A stretch of 64,000 nucleotides of DNA. Source: Thermosphaera aggregans DSM 11486 (GTDB lineage Archaea; Thermoproteota; Thermoprotei_A; Sulfolobales; Desulfurococcaceae). The DNA lies in the NCBI RefSeq assembly GCF_000092185.1, contig NC_014160.1, positions 1,240,001 to 1,304,000 on the forward strand, read 5' to 3'. Below the pieces are notes generated by a model. It was not told where the DNA came from. It made no database searches and worked only from the letters and a program-made list of their open reading frames with translations. This document shows, in pieces, positions 26,410 through 34,377 of the stretch (position 1 is the first letter of the stretch; every line of letters begins with the position of its first letter). The translations under genes were made by a program, and so were the position numbers.

Positions 26410-26832
26410 ATGGATTCTAGGAGCGAGGACTTGGGGAGTACAGCGTTGAGAATATACGTCTACCTCCTCGAGTCCCGTGAGCCCAGGGGTGTAAGGGATG
26501 TTGCAAGAGCTCTCAACATGCCCGTCAGTAGCGTCCACTATCATTTGAAAAGGCTTGAGGAGCTGGGAGTGATTGCCAGGGCCCCCGGAGGCTACGTGGT
26601 TGCTAAGGCGATCCCTTTGGAAGGATACATCCTTCTCCGTAAAAGGCTCATTCCCAGGCTACTCATATATTCAATGTTCTTCCTAGGAATCGCAATTGGA
26701 GAGAGCTATGTGATCCACGCGTCGAGGAGGCTCAGCCCTGAAGGAGCCTTGTCGTTGATCACGAGTATTGTAGCGTTCGCGATCCTGTTCGTTGAAGGGT
26801 TATTGATGAGGTTCAGGCTCAAGCCTGGTTGA
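26410..26832 (+). CDS. membrane-anchored winged-helix transcriptional regulator
   Basis: A 140-residue protein. Residues 10-70 form a wHTH (STALRIYVYLLESREP, then GVRDVARALNMPVSSVHYHL as the helix-turn-helix, and a wing GVIARAPGGYVV). The C-terminal half has two hydrophobic helices (LLIYSMFFLGIAIGESY and SLITSIVAFAILFVEGLLM), so it is probably tethered to the membrane. This one-component layout fits sensing at the membrane with DNA binding. It faces the beta-propeller gene across the palindromic site and could regulate that gene and itself. Confidence 0.8.
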   Translation: MDSRSEDLGSTALRIYVYLLESREPRGVRDVARALNMPVSSVHYHLKRLEELGVIARAPGGYVVAKAIPLEGYILLRKRLIPRLLIYSMFFLGIAIGESYVIHASRRLSPEGALSLITSIVAFAILFVEGLLMRFRLKPG

Positions 26833-26881
26833 GGAAACGGTTTTAGCCAGCCTCATCAGTAAGCTCTGACAGGGAGCGTTG

Positions 26882-27349
26882 ATGAGTCGTCGGGGAACCC
26901 CCGAAAGGGTTAGAGGTCTCCTCGAGGAGAAAGGTGTTTGGTACAGGTTTTACGAGTTCCCGGAGCACACAGCCACCGTCGAAGCAGCGGTTAAGCAGGT
27001 TGGAGCTGACCCGGGGAGGATTATTAAAACACTCATCCTCATCGATGATGAAGGAAATTACGTAGCGGCGATTATACCGGGGAATAAGAGGCTGAGCCTT
27101 GAGAAGCTTTCAAGAATAATAGGTAAAAAGCTTAGGCTGGCGCGGGCAAGGGAGGTTGAGAAGGCTACTGGGTATCCTGTTGGAGCTGTCCCACCTGTCG
27201 GGCATGGTTTGAAAACCTATGTTGACAGGGAAGTTTTAAACGTGGAAACAGTAATAGGTGGGGGAGGTAGCACTCACTCCTTATTAGAGATGAGGACAAA
27301 GGATTTACTGGCTCTAATTCAGCCCACTGTGTCTGACATTGCTGAATAA
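26882..27349 (+). CDS. YbaK/ProX-type aminoacyl-tRNA deacylase
   Basis: Trans-editing enzyme of 155 residues that hydrolyses mischarged tRNA (YbaK family: Cys-tRNA-Pro, Ala-tRNA-Pro or related). Family segments are FPEHTATVEAAVKQVG, RIIKTLILIDDEGNYVAAII and the PVGAVPPVGHG glycine-rich loop; a lysine in IIKTL is the position of the conserved catalytic lysine. The substrate specificity cannot be told from sequence. Starts at ATG 26882 (TTG 26879 immediately before). Confidence 0.9.
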   Translation: MSRRGTPERVRGLLEEKGVWYRFYEFPEHTATVEAAVKQVGADPGRIIKTLILIDDEGNYVAAIIPGNKRLSLEKLSRIIGKKLRLARAREVEKATGYPVGAVPPVGHGLKTYVDREVLNVETVIGGGGSTHSLLEMRTKDLLALIQPTVSDIAE

Positions 27350-27420
27350 CCTTTCTCGCGAAGTATTTATCAGCATAAGATGAGTAAGTTTTACGGCTTA
27401 CGAGTGTTGAACACATAATA

Positions 27421-27745
27421 GGATCCCGGGCTTGAAAGCTTAGGGGAAGCTTAACGAAACTTTCGCCGCTACCGAGGAGCTCTACTTATTTATGAAGTTT
27501 GACGAGACGGCTGAATCAAGCAGTGTGCTCGACGGGAAAACCAGGGAGCCGGCCTCGCTCGCGGCAGAAGTAGACGCCAAGCGTGGATCATACATCGCAT
27601 CGTGTATAGGGGAATGTTGCAAAAAGTCAGCGCAAGCTTCGAGGGGTTCTCGATGCTTCAACGGTAGCCTTGGGGGGACGGTACAGCGTTGGCGTACTAG
27701 GTTAAAGCCTAAGAGCTCACGGAGGAACACTATAGGGGGTTGATT
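27421..27745 (+). ncRNA. candidate structured RNA (no known family)
   Basis: The gap 27350-27847 has no credible gene. Within it are several hairpins: AAGCTT/AAGCTT (27436-27452), ACGC/GCGT (27574-27584), ATACA/TGTAT (27590-27607) and a 10-bp stem with one mismatch (27634-27658). A long-range pair GAGCTCT/AGAGCTC (27477-27483 with 27712-27718), extended by CCG/CGG, would close the domain. I looked for RNase P and SRP RNA signatures and did not find them. The strand is uncertain. It may equally be a decayed region. Confidence 0.35.
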
Positions 27746-27847
27746 GAAAGATTCGTGTTTTTGAAAAGGTTTTCAACACATGCGCCGGACGCGTAGTGTT
27801 CATATAGCGTGATTAGTAAGGTTATTGTAAGGGAGAAGGGTTTGGAA

Positions 27848-28525
27848 ATGGTTAAGAAAGCGGTGCCCTTAGCTCTGGTACTAATTCTCACCGCTTTAAT
27901 CACTGTAGAGGCAACCTGGGTTTACATAAGAGAGTTCAGCGATGCGTCTGGAGATATCGAAAACTGCCCCGTATATGCCGACATATTAATCACCGGATAC
28001 GGGTTCAATGAGACTCACGTGGGCTTTAACATTACTGTTAACGGGAATGTCCCGCTTCCATCATCCAGTACTTACTGGTATGGAGTATTAATAGACAGCG
28101 ACAATAATCCTTCAACAGGCCTCGCCCACTGGACACTCATAGGCGTGGATTACCTCCTGGAGGCATGGATTGATACTACTACTGTGTCAACTCCGGGTGC
28201 TAAGCTCTATCGATACGTAGGCGATGGTTCAAGCTGGGAGTGGAGCGAGGTGAGTGATGCAGAAGTATCAGCTAGTGTTTACGGGAAAACCGTAACCAAT
28301 GACACGATAGAGCTGGTGGTTGGCAAGAAATATTTGACACCGCTTAGCGGGGAGATAGGCTTCACGATCTATGTAAGCAATTCTTCTGGGGCAACATGCG
28401 ACACAGCTGTCGTAGCATCGGGGGGCGAGGGCCCCGTGCCCGTTCCCGAGCCCGCCCTACTGGTAGCTGCATCCGTAGTGATAGTTTCAGCGTTATCCTT
28501 GTTCCTCATCAAGGATAAGCTGTAG
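27848..28525 (+). CDS. secreted protein with PVPEP C-terminal anchor, second copy
   Basis: A 225-residue exported protein. Residues 1-22 form a signal peptide (MVKKAV, then a Leu/Ile-rich core). The mature domain is a beta-sandwich-like sequence with WYGVLIDSDNNPSTGLAHWT, typical of CBM9/DOMON-like extracellular domains. The tail is PVPVPEP, a hydrophobic stretch of about 18 residues and the final KDKL. The tail layout matches the gene at 15607, while the domains differ. ATG 27848 puts the signal peptide at the N-terminus; a GTG at 27809 would add 13 residues before it. A TATA-like CATATAG is at about 27800. Confidence 0.8.
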   Translation: MVKKAVPLALVLILTALITVEATWVYIREFSDASGDIENCPVYADILITGYGFNETHVGFNITVNGNVPLPSSSTYWYGVLIDSDNNPSTGLAHWTLIGVDYLLEAWIDTTTVSTPGAKLYRYVGDGSSWEWSEVSDAEVSASVYGKTVTNDTIELVVGKKYLTPLSGEIGFTIYVSNSSGATCDTAVVASGGEGPVPVPEPALLVAASVVIVSALSLFLIKDKL

Positions 28526-28954
28526 CTTCTAAGCCCCCGGTGCCTGGGCATGTGTCCAAGCCTGTCAAAACCCAAAATATAAACAGCTACCTTATCAGCA
28601 CCACTCCGTCCAACCCCCTTAGAGGGTTCTCAAGGATTGCTGTCAATCCTGCTTACCTGCATTCCGGAACAAGAACCTTAATATTGCAGGTAGGCTCACC
28701 CACCCTTGTCACCGGCTAGTTGCCGCTTAGCTCTGGGTTTCAACACGATGCACCTATCACTGAGGAATCGGTGTAGAATAGTTTGAAAACATCGCTCCCC
28801 GACTATGCTTTCCCGGCCCCAAGAGCCGGAGCATGCGCGTGCTTGGAGGAATTTTTAGAGAGGGTTTAAACTGAGAAATACTCTCTCATTAGATCAAACA
28901 GAATGATAAATATTTTAAGGATTTAGGGAGAAATAAGATAATACTCTAACCTGT
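28526..28954. other. structured intergenic region
   Basis: No gene is supported in these 429 bases. Perfect stems are present: AGGATTG/CAATCCT (28633-28650), ACCTGCA/TGCAGGT (28655-28691), CGGC/GCCG (28713-28725) and CCGGC/GCCGG (28813-28829). The last 90 bases are AT-rich and hold the promoter for the OB-fold operon (ATAAATATTTTA around 28907). The stems may belong to a non-coding RNA or a long 5' leader. Confidence 0.4.
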
Positions 28955-30991
28955 ATGATTGGGGTGGCTTCTACGTCTGAGTCTCGTGAGTATTCGGAGA
29001 TCGAGAAATATCTTTACTATCCTGAAACCGAGGAGCGAAGGCTTTACAACGTGGGCTTCCTCAAGATAATAGCGGTCGTCCTCGTCATTGCAAGCGTTGT
29101 GGGCGTTTTCGCCGCGGCCCGTTACTCGCCGATCCCGGTTGTAAGGATTAGCGATGTCCAGGGCAACGTGTTGATGAACTATGCCACTTTCTACGTTGAG
29201 GGGGTTGTCGTGGAACCTCCACGGGTGGATTACTCCGGGGGGAAGCTGAGGATTACGCTCACAGTCAACGATAACTCACCGCCCGTGAGCCTTCCAGTCT
29301 ATGCTTACGACCCGCTCGCGTCCGAGATGATTGAGGCTAGGAAAATACCTTTCATAGGGGACAGGGTGAGGCTTCTTGTCCAGCTGAGGGTGAGGGAGGA
29401 TTTCGCTTACGCCTATCTTCAGGATTTACGGGGGATTGAAATACTCGAGAGGCCTGGGCGGGGTGATGGAGGGGTTTACGTTGACTCGCTGGAAGGTGTT
29501 GCCGAGTACTCGTATGTTTGTGTAAAGGGCTTGGTTAAAAGCCCGCGTAATGTTTCAGCAGGATTATTGTTCGATGTTGCAACCTCCAGGGGTGCTGTAA
29601 CAGTGTTGATACCAACTATAGTAAACCATGTCTACGGGGGCGATGTTGCACCGGTCATCTCAACTATTTCTGCGGGAGGAGTGCCCGTGGACGTTTGCGG
29701 CGTAGTCTACTACTACAGGGGTACTTCGCCAGAGATCGTTGTCCGCGAGCTCGAAGACATCAGCGTGGGAGTAATACCCGCGGCTGAAACAGTAGGCTTC
29801 GGCGACCTAGTGTTCAACACAGCCTTATACGAGGGGCAGACGGTTAAGACGCAGGCAAGGTTCCTCGGAGTCTACTGCGAGGCTTTCGACGACCCGTGCA
29901 GGCTTGTCTTCGAGGATGTTGAGGGCCAGGGCATTACAGGAGACATAATGATGCCCAGGACGCTGATGGCGGCCGTCATAGACCCGTGGACAATGGGCTC
30001 CGGCACGGTGTTCAACTTAACGGTCAACGTTGTCAACTCAACATACATTGCCGCGTACGGTGCAGACCCGGTTGAGGTTAAACCCCCGTTTGAAGCCAGA
30101 AGTGTTGAGGAAGCCCTCTCGCAGGAGAGGGGCAAGATTATAGTGCTGAAAAACGTGTCCGTGCTATCTTCAAGCGTAACAAGCGGTGGTAGCTGGAGGA
30201 TTTACGTTACCGATCCATCGGGCTTCAACATACTGGTGTTCGTGCCCTCCACGGTGGCTACGTCGATGGGGTTTGATATCCCGTCCCAGGGTAGCTACAT
30301 CTCGGTAGCAGGGTACAGGCATGTCTACGGGAGCACGGACGAGATTGTTGTCTACACTGTGAACGGGGTTGTCGTCGAGACGGCCCCGCCACCGCCGCCC
30401 CCAGCCTTCCTCGAGATAGATATAAAGAGCGTGCCAGGCTATGTCGGCCGCAACGTCTCGTTCACAGGACTCTTCTACGCAATACGCTACGACAGCTCCC
30501 TTAGAATATATTATGTAGAAGTCAGGTCGAGCGATGAAGAATTCGCTGTGAACATATCCATGAAAAGGGAGCAGCTGATATCTTTCCTGGATCCAGCCCT
30601 GGTGGGATGGAAATCGCTCATCAGGATCAACGGCACCGTGAAATCGGCCAACCTGGTTGAGTATGTGTACGGCGAAGTGGTTCAGCTCAGGGATCCGTTG
30701 AAAGTAACTGTCCAGGAAGCGCTGGGGCTACCTCTAGGCAGGCCTCTTGTAGTGCTCAACGCTACCGTGGTCAGCTCAAGGGTTCTCTCAGGGAGCTGGG
30801 AGATCAATATAACGGATTCCACGGGCGCGATCATAACAGTGTTCATACCTTCATCAACAGTCAGCGAGCTCGGCATGACCTCTCCACCTCCTAGTGGGGC
30901 AGTAGTCAGGGTGGCAGGGTACAGGGATGTTTACGCTGCTAAACAAGAGATTGTCGTCATCTCCAAGAACAGTTTCACAATTCTCGGGTAG
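28955..30991 (+). CDS. membrane-anchored protein with multiple OB-fold-like repeats
   Basis: A 678-residue protein. A short cytoplasmic N-terminus is followed by one membrane helix (residues about 34-57, GFLKIIAVVLVIASVVGVFA), then about six OB-like beta domains on the outside. Two repeats align well: KIIVLKNVSVLSSSV...SWRIYVTDPSG (about 393) and PLVVLNATVVSSRV...SWEINITDSTG (about 600), each ending in an AGYR-VY motif. A run of seven prolines separates repeats 4 and 5. OB domains of this sort usually bind nucleic acid or partner proteins, but no ligand can be named. First gene of a three-gene operon; the next start is 10 bp downstream. Confidence 0.72.
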   Translation: MIGVASTSESREYSEIEKYLYYPETEERRLYNVGFLKIIAVVLVIASVVGVFAAARYSPIPVVRISDVQGNVLMNYATFYVEGVVVEPPRVDYSGGKLRITLTVNDNSPPVSLPVYAYDPLASEMIEARKIPFIGDRVRLLVQLRVREDFAYAYLQDLRGIEILERPGRGDGGVYVDSLEGVAEYSYVCVKGLVKSPRNVSAGLLFDVATSRGAVTVLIPTIVNHVYGGDVAPVISTISAGGVPVDVCGVVYYYRGTSPEIVVRELEDISVGVIPAAETVGFGDLVFNTALYEGQTVKTQARFLGVYCEAFDDPCRLVFEDVEGQGITGDIMMPRTLMAAVIDPWTMGSGTVFNLTVNVVNSTYIAAYGADPVEVKPPFEARSVEEALSQERGKIIVLKNVSVLSSSVTSGGSWRIYVTDPSGFNILVFVPSTVATSMGFDIPSQGSYISVAGYRHVYGSTDEIVVYTVNGVVVETAPPPPPPAFLEIDIKSVPGYVGRNVSFTGLFYAIRYDSSLRIYYVEVRSSDEEFAVNISMKREQLISFLDPALVGWKSLIRINGTVKSANLVEYVYGEVVQLRDPLKVTVQEALGLPLGRPLVVLNATVVSSRVLSGSWEINITDSTGAIITVFIPSSTVSELGMTSPPPSGAVVRVAGYRDVYAAKQEIVVISKNSFTILG

Positions 30992-31001
30992 GTGAAGGAT
31001 C

Positions 31002-32336
31002 GTGGAGGCTTTAATCAACCCTGTTGAAGTATTGGCGTGGGGTTTAACAGGCACTCTCATGGGCCTGATGCTGTCGTGGATTCCGGGGCTACACATCTTC
31101 AACCTCCTAGTCCTGGTTTTCGCCCTTGCCCCAGGGTTCATAACCTCAAACATCTACGCCCTGCCATACTTCGCCCTCGGAGCCGTGGTAGGGTTCTCCT
31201 TCGCCAGCTCCATTGCTTCAACATACCTCAGCGTCTCAGACGAGTCGATGATGCTCATGCTCTTCCCCTCGCAAAGGTATCTGCTCGCTGGAAGAGGCCA
31301 CAGGGCCGTACTGCTCTATCTCATAGGCGCGTTGACAGGGGCGGTTTTCCTCGCCGTCTTCATGGCAACCATCGGGGTTTACGCCATGCCCATCATATAC
31401 AATCTTTTCAGCCCATACTACTGGTTCATCCTCCTGGCAATAGTCGTCTTCATGTTCATGAGCGAGTACCCTAAGGAGGCTGACTACGGGAGGACGCCCA
31501 GGGAGAAGCTCTGGCTTGCATGGAGGCAGGTTCTCGGCGGGGTCCTAGTCTTCTTCGCCTCCGGCATACTGGGCTTCATAGCGTCCTACTCGGGTCTTCT
31601 AAGAATTGAGGCAGCGTACGCTAGGCTCACGCCCTTGTTCATAGGCTTCTTCGGCTTCCCATGGGTTTTAAGAAACATCATCTCCAAGAGGAGCATCCCC
31701 AGGCAGGATACGAGGGATTTCGTGGAGACCTCTCCCGGCGCAGTCATCAACGGGAGTGCCTCGGGGATAATAGGGGGAGGGATAGCAGCGTTCTTCCCCA
31801 TTATAACGGGTGGGATGGGTGCGCTGGTTGGAGGACACATGGCTAGTAGCAGGGGTGATGACGCCTTCCTGGTCAGTCAGGGGGCTGCTAGGACAGTATA
31901 CTATACTGGAGCACTGTTCTTCCTATTCCATCCGACCATGAGGATCACCAGGGGTTCAGTGGCTTGGCTTGTTGGAGGGGTTTACACGCCTAAGACGTGG
32001 GCGGAATTCTACGTTGGAGCAGCCTTCATCATTTTAGCAGCGGCCCTATCCTTCGCGGTCACCCTATACTTGTCTAAAGCAGTGGCGTGGCTTCTAACCA
32101 GGGTTAGCTATGTCTACATATCAGTTGCCACGCTGGCGTTCCTGGTGGGACTAGTGTTCTACTTGACGGGCCCTGTGGGGTTGGCTTTAATGCTTGCCGC
32201 GGCGAGCGTTGGCTTCGCGGCAATGGTTTTCAACACGAGGCTGAGCTACTGCCTTGGTTCCCTGATCCTCCCGGTTCTAGCGAACACTATGGGGTTCGCG
32301 GGCTTCTTCTTCGGACTGCTCGGGCTGGGTGGTTGA
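31002..32336 (+). CDS. TctA-like membrane permease (COG1784 type)
   Basis: A polytopic membrane protein of 444 residues with about 10-12 helices. The N-terminal TGTLMGLMLSWIPGLH and the repeated GSASGIIGGGIAAFFPIITGG segment are the paired glycine/proline motifs of the TctA family, whose bacterial members carry tricarboxylates with a periplasmic binding protein. No TctB or TctC partner is adjacent; instead it lies between OB-fold proteins, so the transported substrate is unknown. The start is GTG 31002. It overlaps the next gene by 4 bp (ATGA-like), strong evidence for one transcript. Confidence 0.8.
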   Translation: MEALINPVEVLAWGLTGTLMGLMLSWIPGLHIFNLLVLVFALAPGFITSNIYALPYFALGAVVGFSFASSIASTYLSVSDESMMLMLFPSQRYLLAGRGHRAVLLYLIGALTGAVFLAVFMATIGVYAMPIIYNLFSPYYWFILLAIVVFMFMSEYPKEADYGRTPREKLWLAWRQVLGGVLVFFASGILGFIASYSGLLRIEAAYARLTPLFIGFFGFPWVLRNIISKRSIPRQDTRDFVETSPGAVINGSASGIIGGGIAAFFPIITGGMGALVGGHMASSRGDDAFLVSQGAARTVYYTGALFFLFHPTMRITRGSVAWLVGGVYTPKTWAEFYVGAAFIILAAALSFAVTLYLSKAVAWLLTRVSYVYISVATLAFLVGLVFYLTGPVGLALMLAAASVGFAAMVFNTRLSYCLGSLILPVLANTMGFAGFFFGLLGLGG

Positions 32337-33736
32337 GGATGAGAGGGTGGACGCACTACTTGTCCGGGCTGGCCATGGCGATGTTCTTTCCGCCGCTGCT
32401 CTCGGATCTTGTTAAAGGAGTCATGTGGCCTCTTCTAGCAGGGGTTTCAGCATACCTGCCGGACTTCCTGGACTTCAAGTTCAAGAAGTTCCTGTGGAAA
32501 GTGAATTATGTGGTGGATCCTGCACCGAGGGATCCGTTGAGGAAGCTATCGCCCCGAAGGATAAGGGTTAGCGAGCTCTCTGAGAGCCTGAGGTGGAGGC
32601 TGTTCTACCTGGAGGGGAGGATTGAGGAAGTGTTGGAGGAGAGAGAGGGTTATGCCAGGTTCAAGCTGGCTGATGAAACCGGGTCTGTAATCGTTGTCGC
32701 AAGAGACGGGGATTACTATAAGCTCAGGGGAATCCTAGGACAGAGCCTCAAGGATTTAGCAGCATCGGGCAGGAAGGTGAGGATACCGGGCTACCTGGAG
32801 GTGGGCGGGGACGGCTCCACATACTGGAACGTAGCGGACGCTCCTCACCCGCAGTATATTGCGGACGCTGTTGCTAGAGCTATTGACGAGGCTTATGAGA
32901 CCGGGAGGATGGTCACTGTTAAAATACATAATATAAGGATGCCCGGGGACTTCTACAGGAGGTTCCTAATACAGTATGATCCCAGGAATAGGAGGATAAT
33001 TGTTCACATGGGTCCACTGGTCTCCACGGGCGGCTTACCCCTCGAGGGGACCGAGCCCCCGGAGTATAGGAGGATGGGGGTTGCGGAGACAAAGCACGCG
33101 TTCAGGAAGGTCTACCCGAGGCCGACGGTGATAGATGCCTTCTCAGGCCCCGAGATAGGGTATGAGAGAGTGGGGGATGTGGTCGAGGAAGTGTTCATAC
33201 CGTGGCACAGGGGCTTCTCCCACAGCCTGACGGCGAGCGTGGTGGTCGGCGTGATCACGGGGTTGATAACACTGGTGCTTGGATATGCTAACTGGCCATA
33301 TCTCGCTGTAGCGTCAACGCTGGGCCACGCGATGCATGTTTTAGAGGACCAGTTGGGCTTCATGGGCTCTGTTCTCCTCCCGCCCCTGACGAAGCGGAGG
33401 ATACCTGGGCTGATGCTGGGACCGAGCAGGCAGGGCTTGATAAACTTCGCCACAAACTGGCTGATGCTCGCGCTGATAGCTTGGAACGTCAACAGGTTTA
33501 TGCCTGAAGTATCCCCGGGCACGCCTAAACCCATCGAGCTGTCCAACACTATTCCCGTTACACCCGTGTTCGGGGATGCACTACTGCTCCTCCTGCTAGC
33601 ACTTCCCGCGATCGCGATATATGCGTGGGGCGTGTTCGACAGGAGGAGGTTCATCGCGAAGCAGAAGGAGAGGCTTGAGGAGGAGAAGGCTAAGGAGGCT
33701 GTGGAAGAGGCTTACGAAGAGGTTGGAGGATACTAG
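32333..33736 (+). CDS. YdjM-like membrane hydrolase with inserted OB-like segment
   Basis: A 467-residue membrane protein. The metal-dependent hydrolase fold is indicated by GWTHYLSG near the N-terminus, YLPDFLDF, HRGFSHSLTASV and GHAMHVLEDQ (His/Asp ligands), embedded in membrane helices. Residues about 90-165 are an inserted soluble segment (FYLEGRIEEVLE, FKLADETGSVIVVAR, and GYLEV) that reads as an OB fold. The C-terminus is a charged coiled tail (KQKERLEEEKAKEAVEEA). The parent family has an uncharacterised hydrolase activity. Last gene of the operon, with a 4-bp overlap to the permease. Confidence 0.8.
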   Translation: MRMRGWTHYLSGLAMAMFFPPLLSDLVKGVMWPLLAGVSAYLPDFLDFKFKKFLWKVNYVVDPAPRDPLRKLSPRRIRVSELSESLRWRLFYLEGRIEEVLEEREGYARFKLADETGSVIVVARDGDYYKLRGILGQSLKDLAASGRKVRIPGYLEVGGDGSTYWNVADAPHPQYIADAVARAIDEAYETGRMVTVKIHNIRMPGDFYRRFLIQYDPRNRRIIVHMGPLVSTGGLPLEGTEPPEYRRMGVAETKHAFRKVYPRPTVIDAFSGPEIGYERVGDVVEEVFIPWHRGFSHSLTASVVVGVITGLITLVLGYANWPYLAVASTLGHAMHVLEDQLGFMGSVLLPPLTKRRIPGLMLGPSRQGLINFATNWLMLALIAWNVNRFMPEVSPGTPKPIELSNTIPVTPVFGDALLLLLLALPAIAIYAWGVFDRRRFIAKQKERLEEEKAKEAVEEAYEEVGGY

Positions 33737-33912
33737 GGAACCATATCCCAGGGCCTCCACACAATCCATCTACAACGTTTTAAAACCCCGTCTTAACTAA
33801 CGAGTTCAAAGGGCTGTGGAAACCTCTCCACTGTTTCAACTCGTAGAGGGGTTTTTCAACGAGGCTGTGGACAATACATCCAAAATACCTCGATAGGATC
33901 GGGCTGGTAGCG

Positions 33913-34377
33913 TTGTGGAGGGAGGGCTTGCTCGCGAGAAGTGTCCTCCAGGGGTTTACTAAGGGATATAGGAACCATCCTCAGCTGGCGAGGTTTAAGA
34001 GGTATGAGAAGCCTCTCGATCTGGTTGACGCTTACCTCTACCAGGTTTACCTCGAGGCTTGCAGAAGAGGCTACAGGTTCAACTCTTCAAAGATCAGGAT
34101 GATTGAGCTTCGCGAAGCAGTAGAGGTGACGCGCGGCCAGCTCGCGTACGAGTTCAACCACTTGCTGGGGAAGCTTGAGAAACGCGACAGGAAATGGTTC
34201 GAGAGGATTAGAGGTGTTGACCCCTGGAGTGTTGAAGCCAACCCTGTCTTCAAGATCGTTGAAGGGGGTATTGAAGAGTGGGAGAGGCTGAAGAAATCCA
34301 GGGGTAGTGCGGGGCGGGGAAGATGTGGGGCATTCTTAAATACTAGTGGCGGAATAGTTTGCCTCAAGGGTGGTTAA
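33913..34377 (+). CDS. pyrimidine-dimer DNA glycosylase, T4 endonuclease V family
   Basis: A repair enzyme of 154 residues that cuts the glycosyl bond at UV-induced cyclobutane dimers in family members. Recognisable are the opening MWREGLLARSVLQGFTKGYR and HPQLARF, then AYLYQVYLEACRRGYRF. T4 endonuclease V uses its N-terminal residue and a Glu as catalysts; here the second residue is Trp. The start is TTG 33913. Its stop is followed at once by the ATG of a small membrane protein (TAA then ATG), so the two are coupled. Confidence 0.8.
   Translation: MWREGLLARSVLQGFTKGYRNHPQLARFKRYEKPLDLVDAYLYQVYLEACRRGYRFNSSKIRMIELREAVEVTRGQLAYEFNHLLGKLEKRDRKWFERIRGVDPWSVEANPVFKIVEGGIEEWERLKKSRGSAGRGRCGAFLNTSGGIVCLKGG

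Noticed and set aside
27492-27743. An 83-codon plus-strand frame
   Set aside because: It covers the structured non-coding segment, has no recognisable motif, and its opposite strand is also open; coding is unlikely.
27421-27745. Possible RNase P RNA or SRP RNA gene
   Set aside because: I looked on both strands for the RNase P CR-I/CR-V core (GAGGAAAGUC and ACAGAAA) and for the SRP helix 8 motif and found neither. It is therefore kept only as a structured candidate.
24246-33736. An archaeosortase/exosortase gene near the PVPEP proteins
   Set aside because: None of the membrane proteins here (TctA-like permease, YdjM-like hydrolase) shows the expected small multi-helix sortase layout with conserved Cys/Arg, so the enzyme must be sought outside the window.
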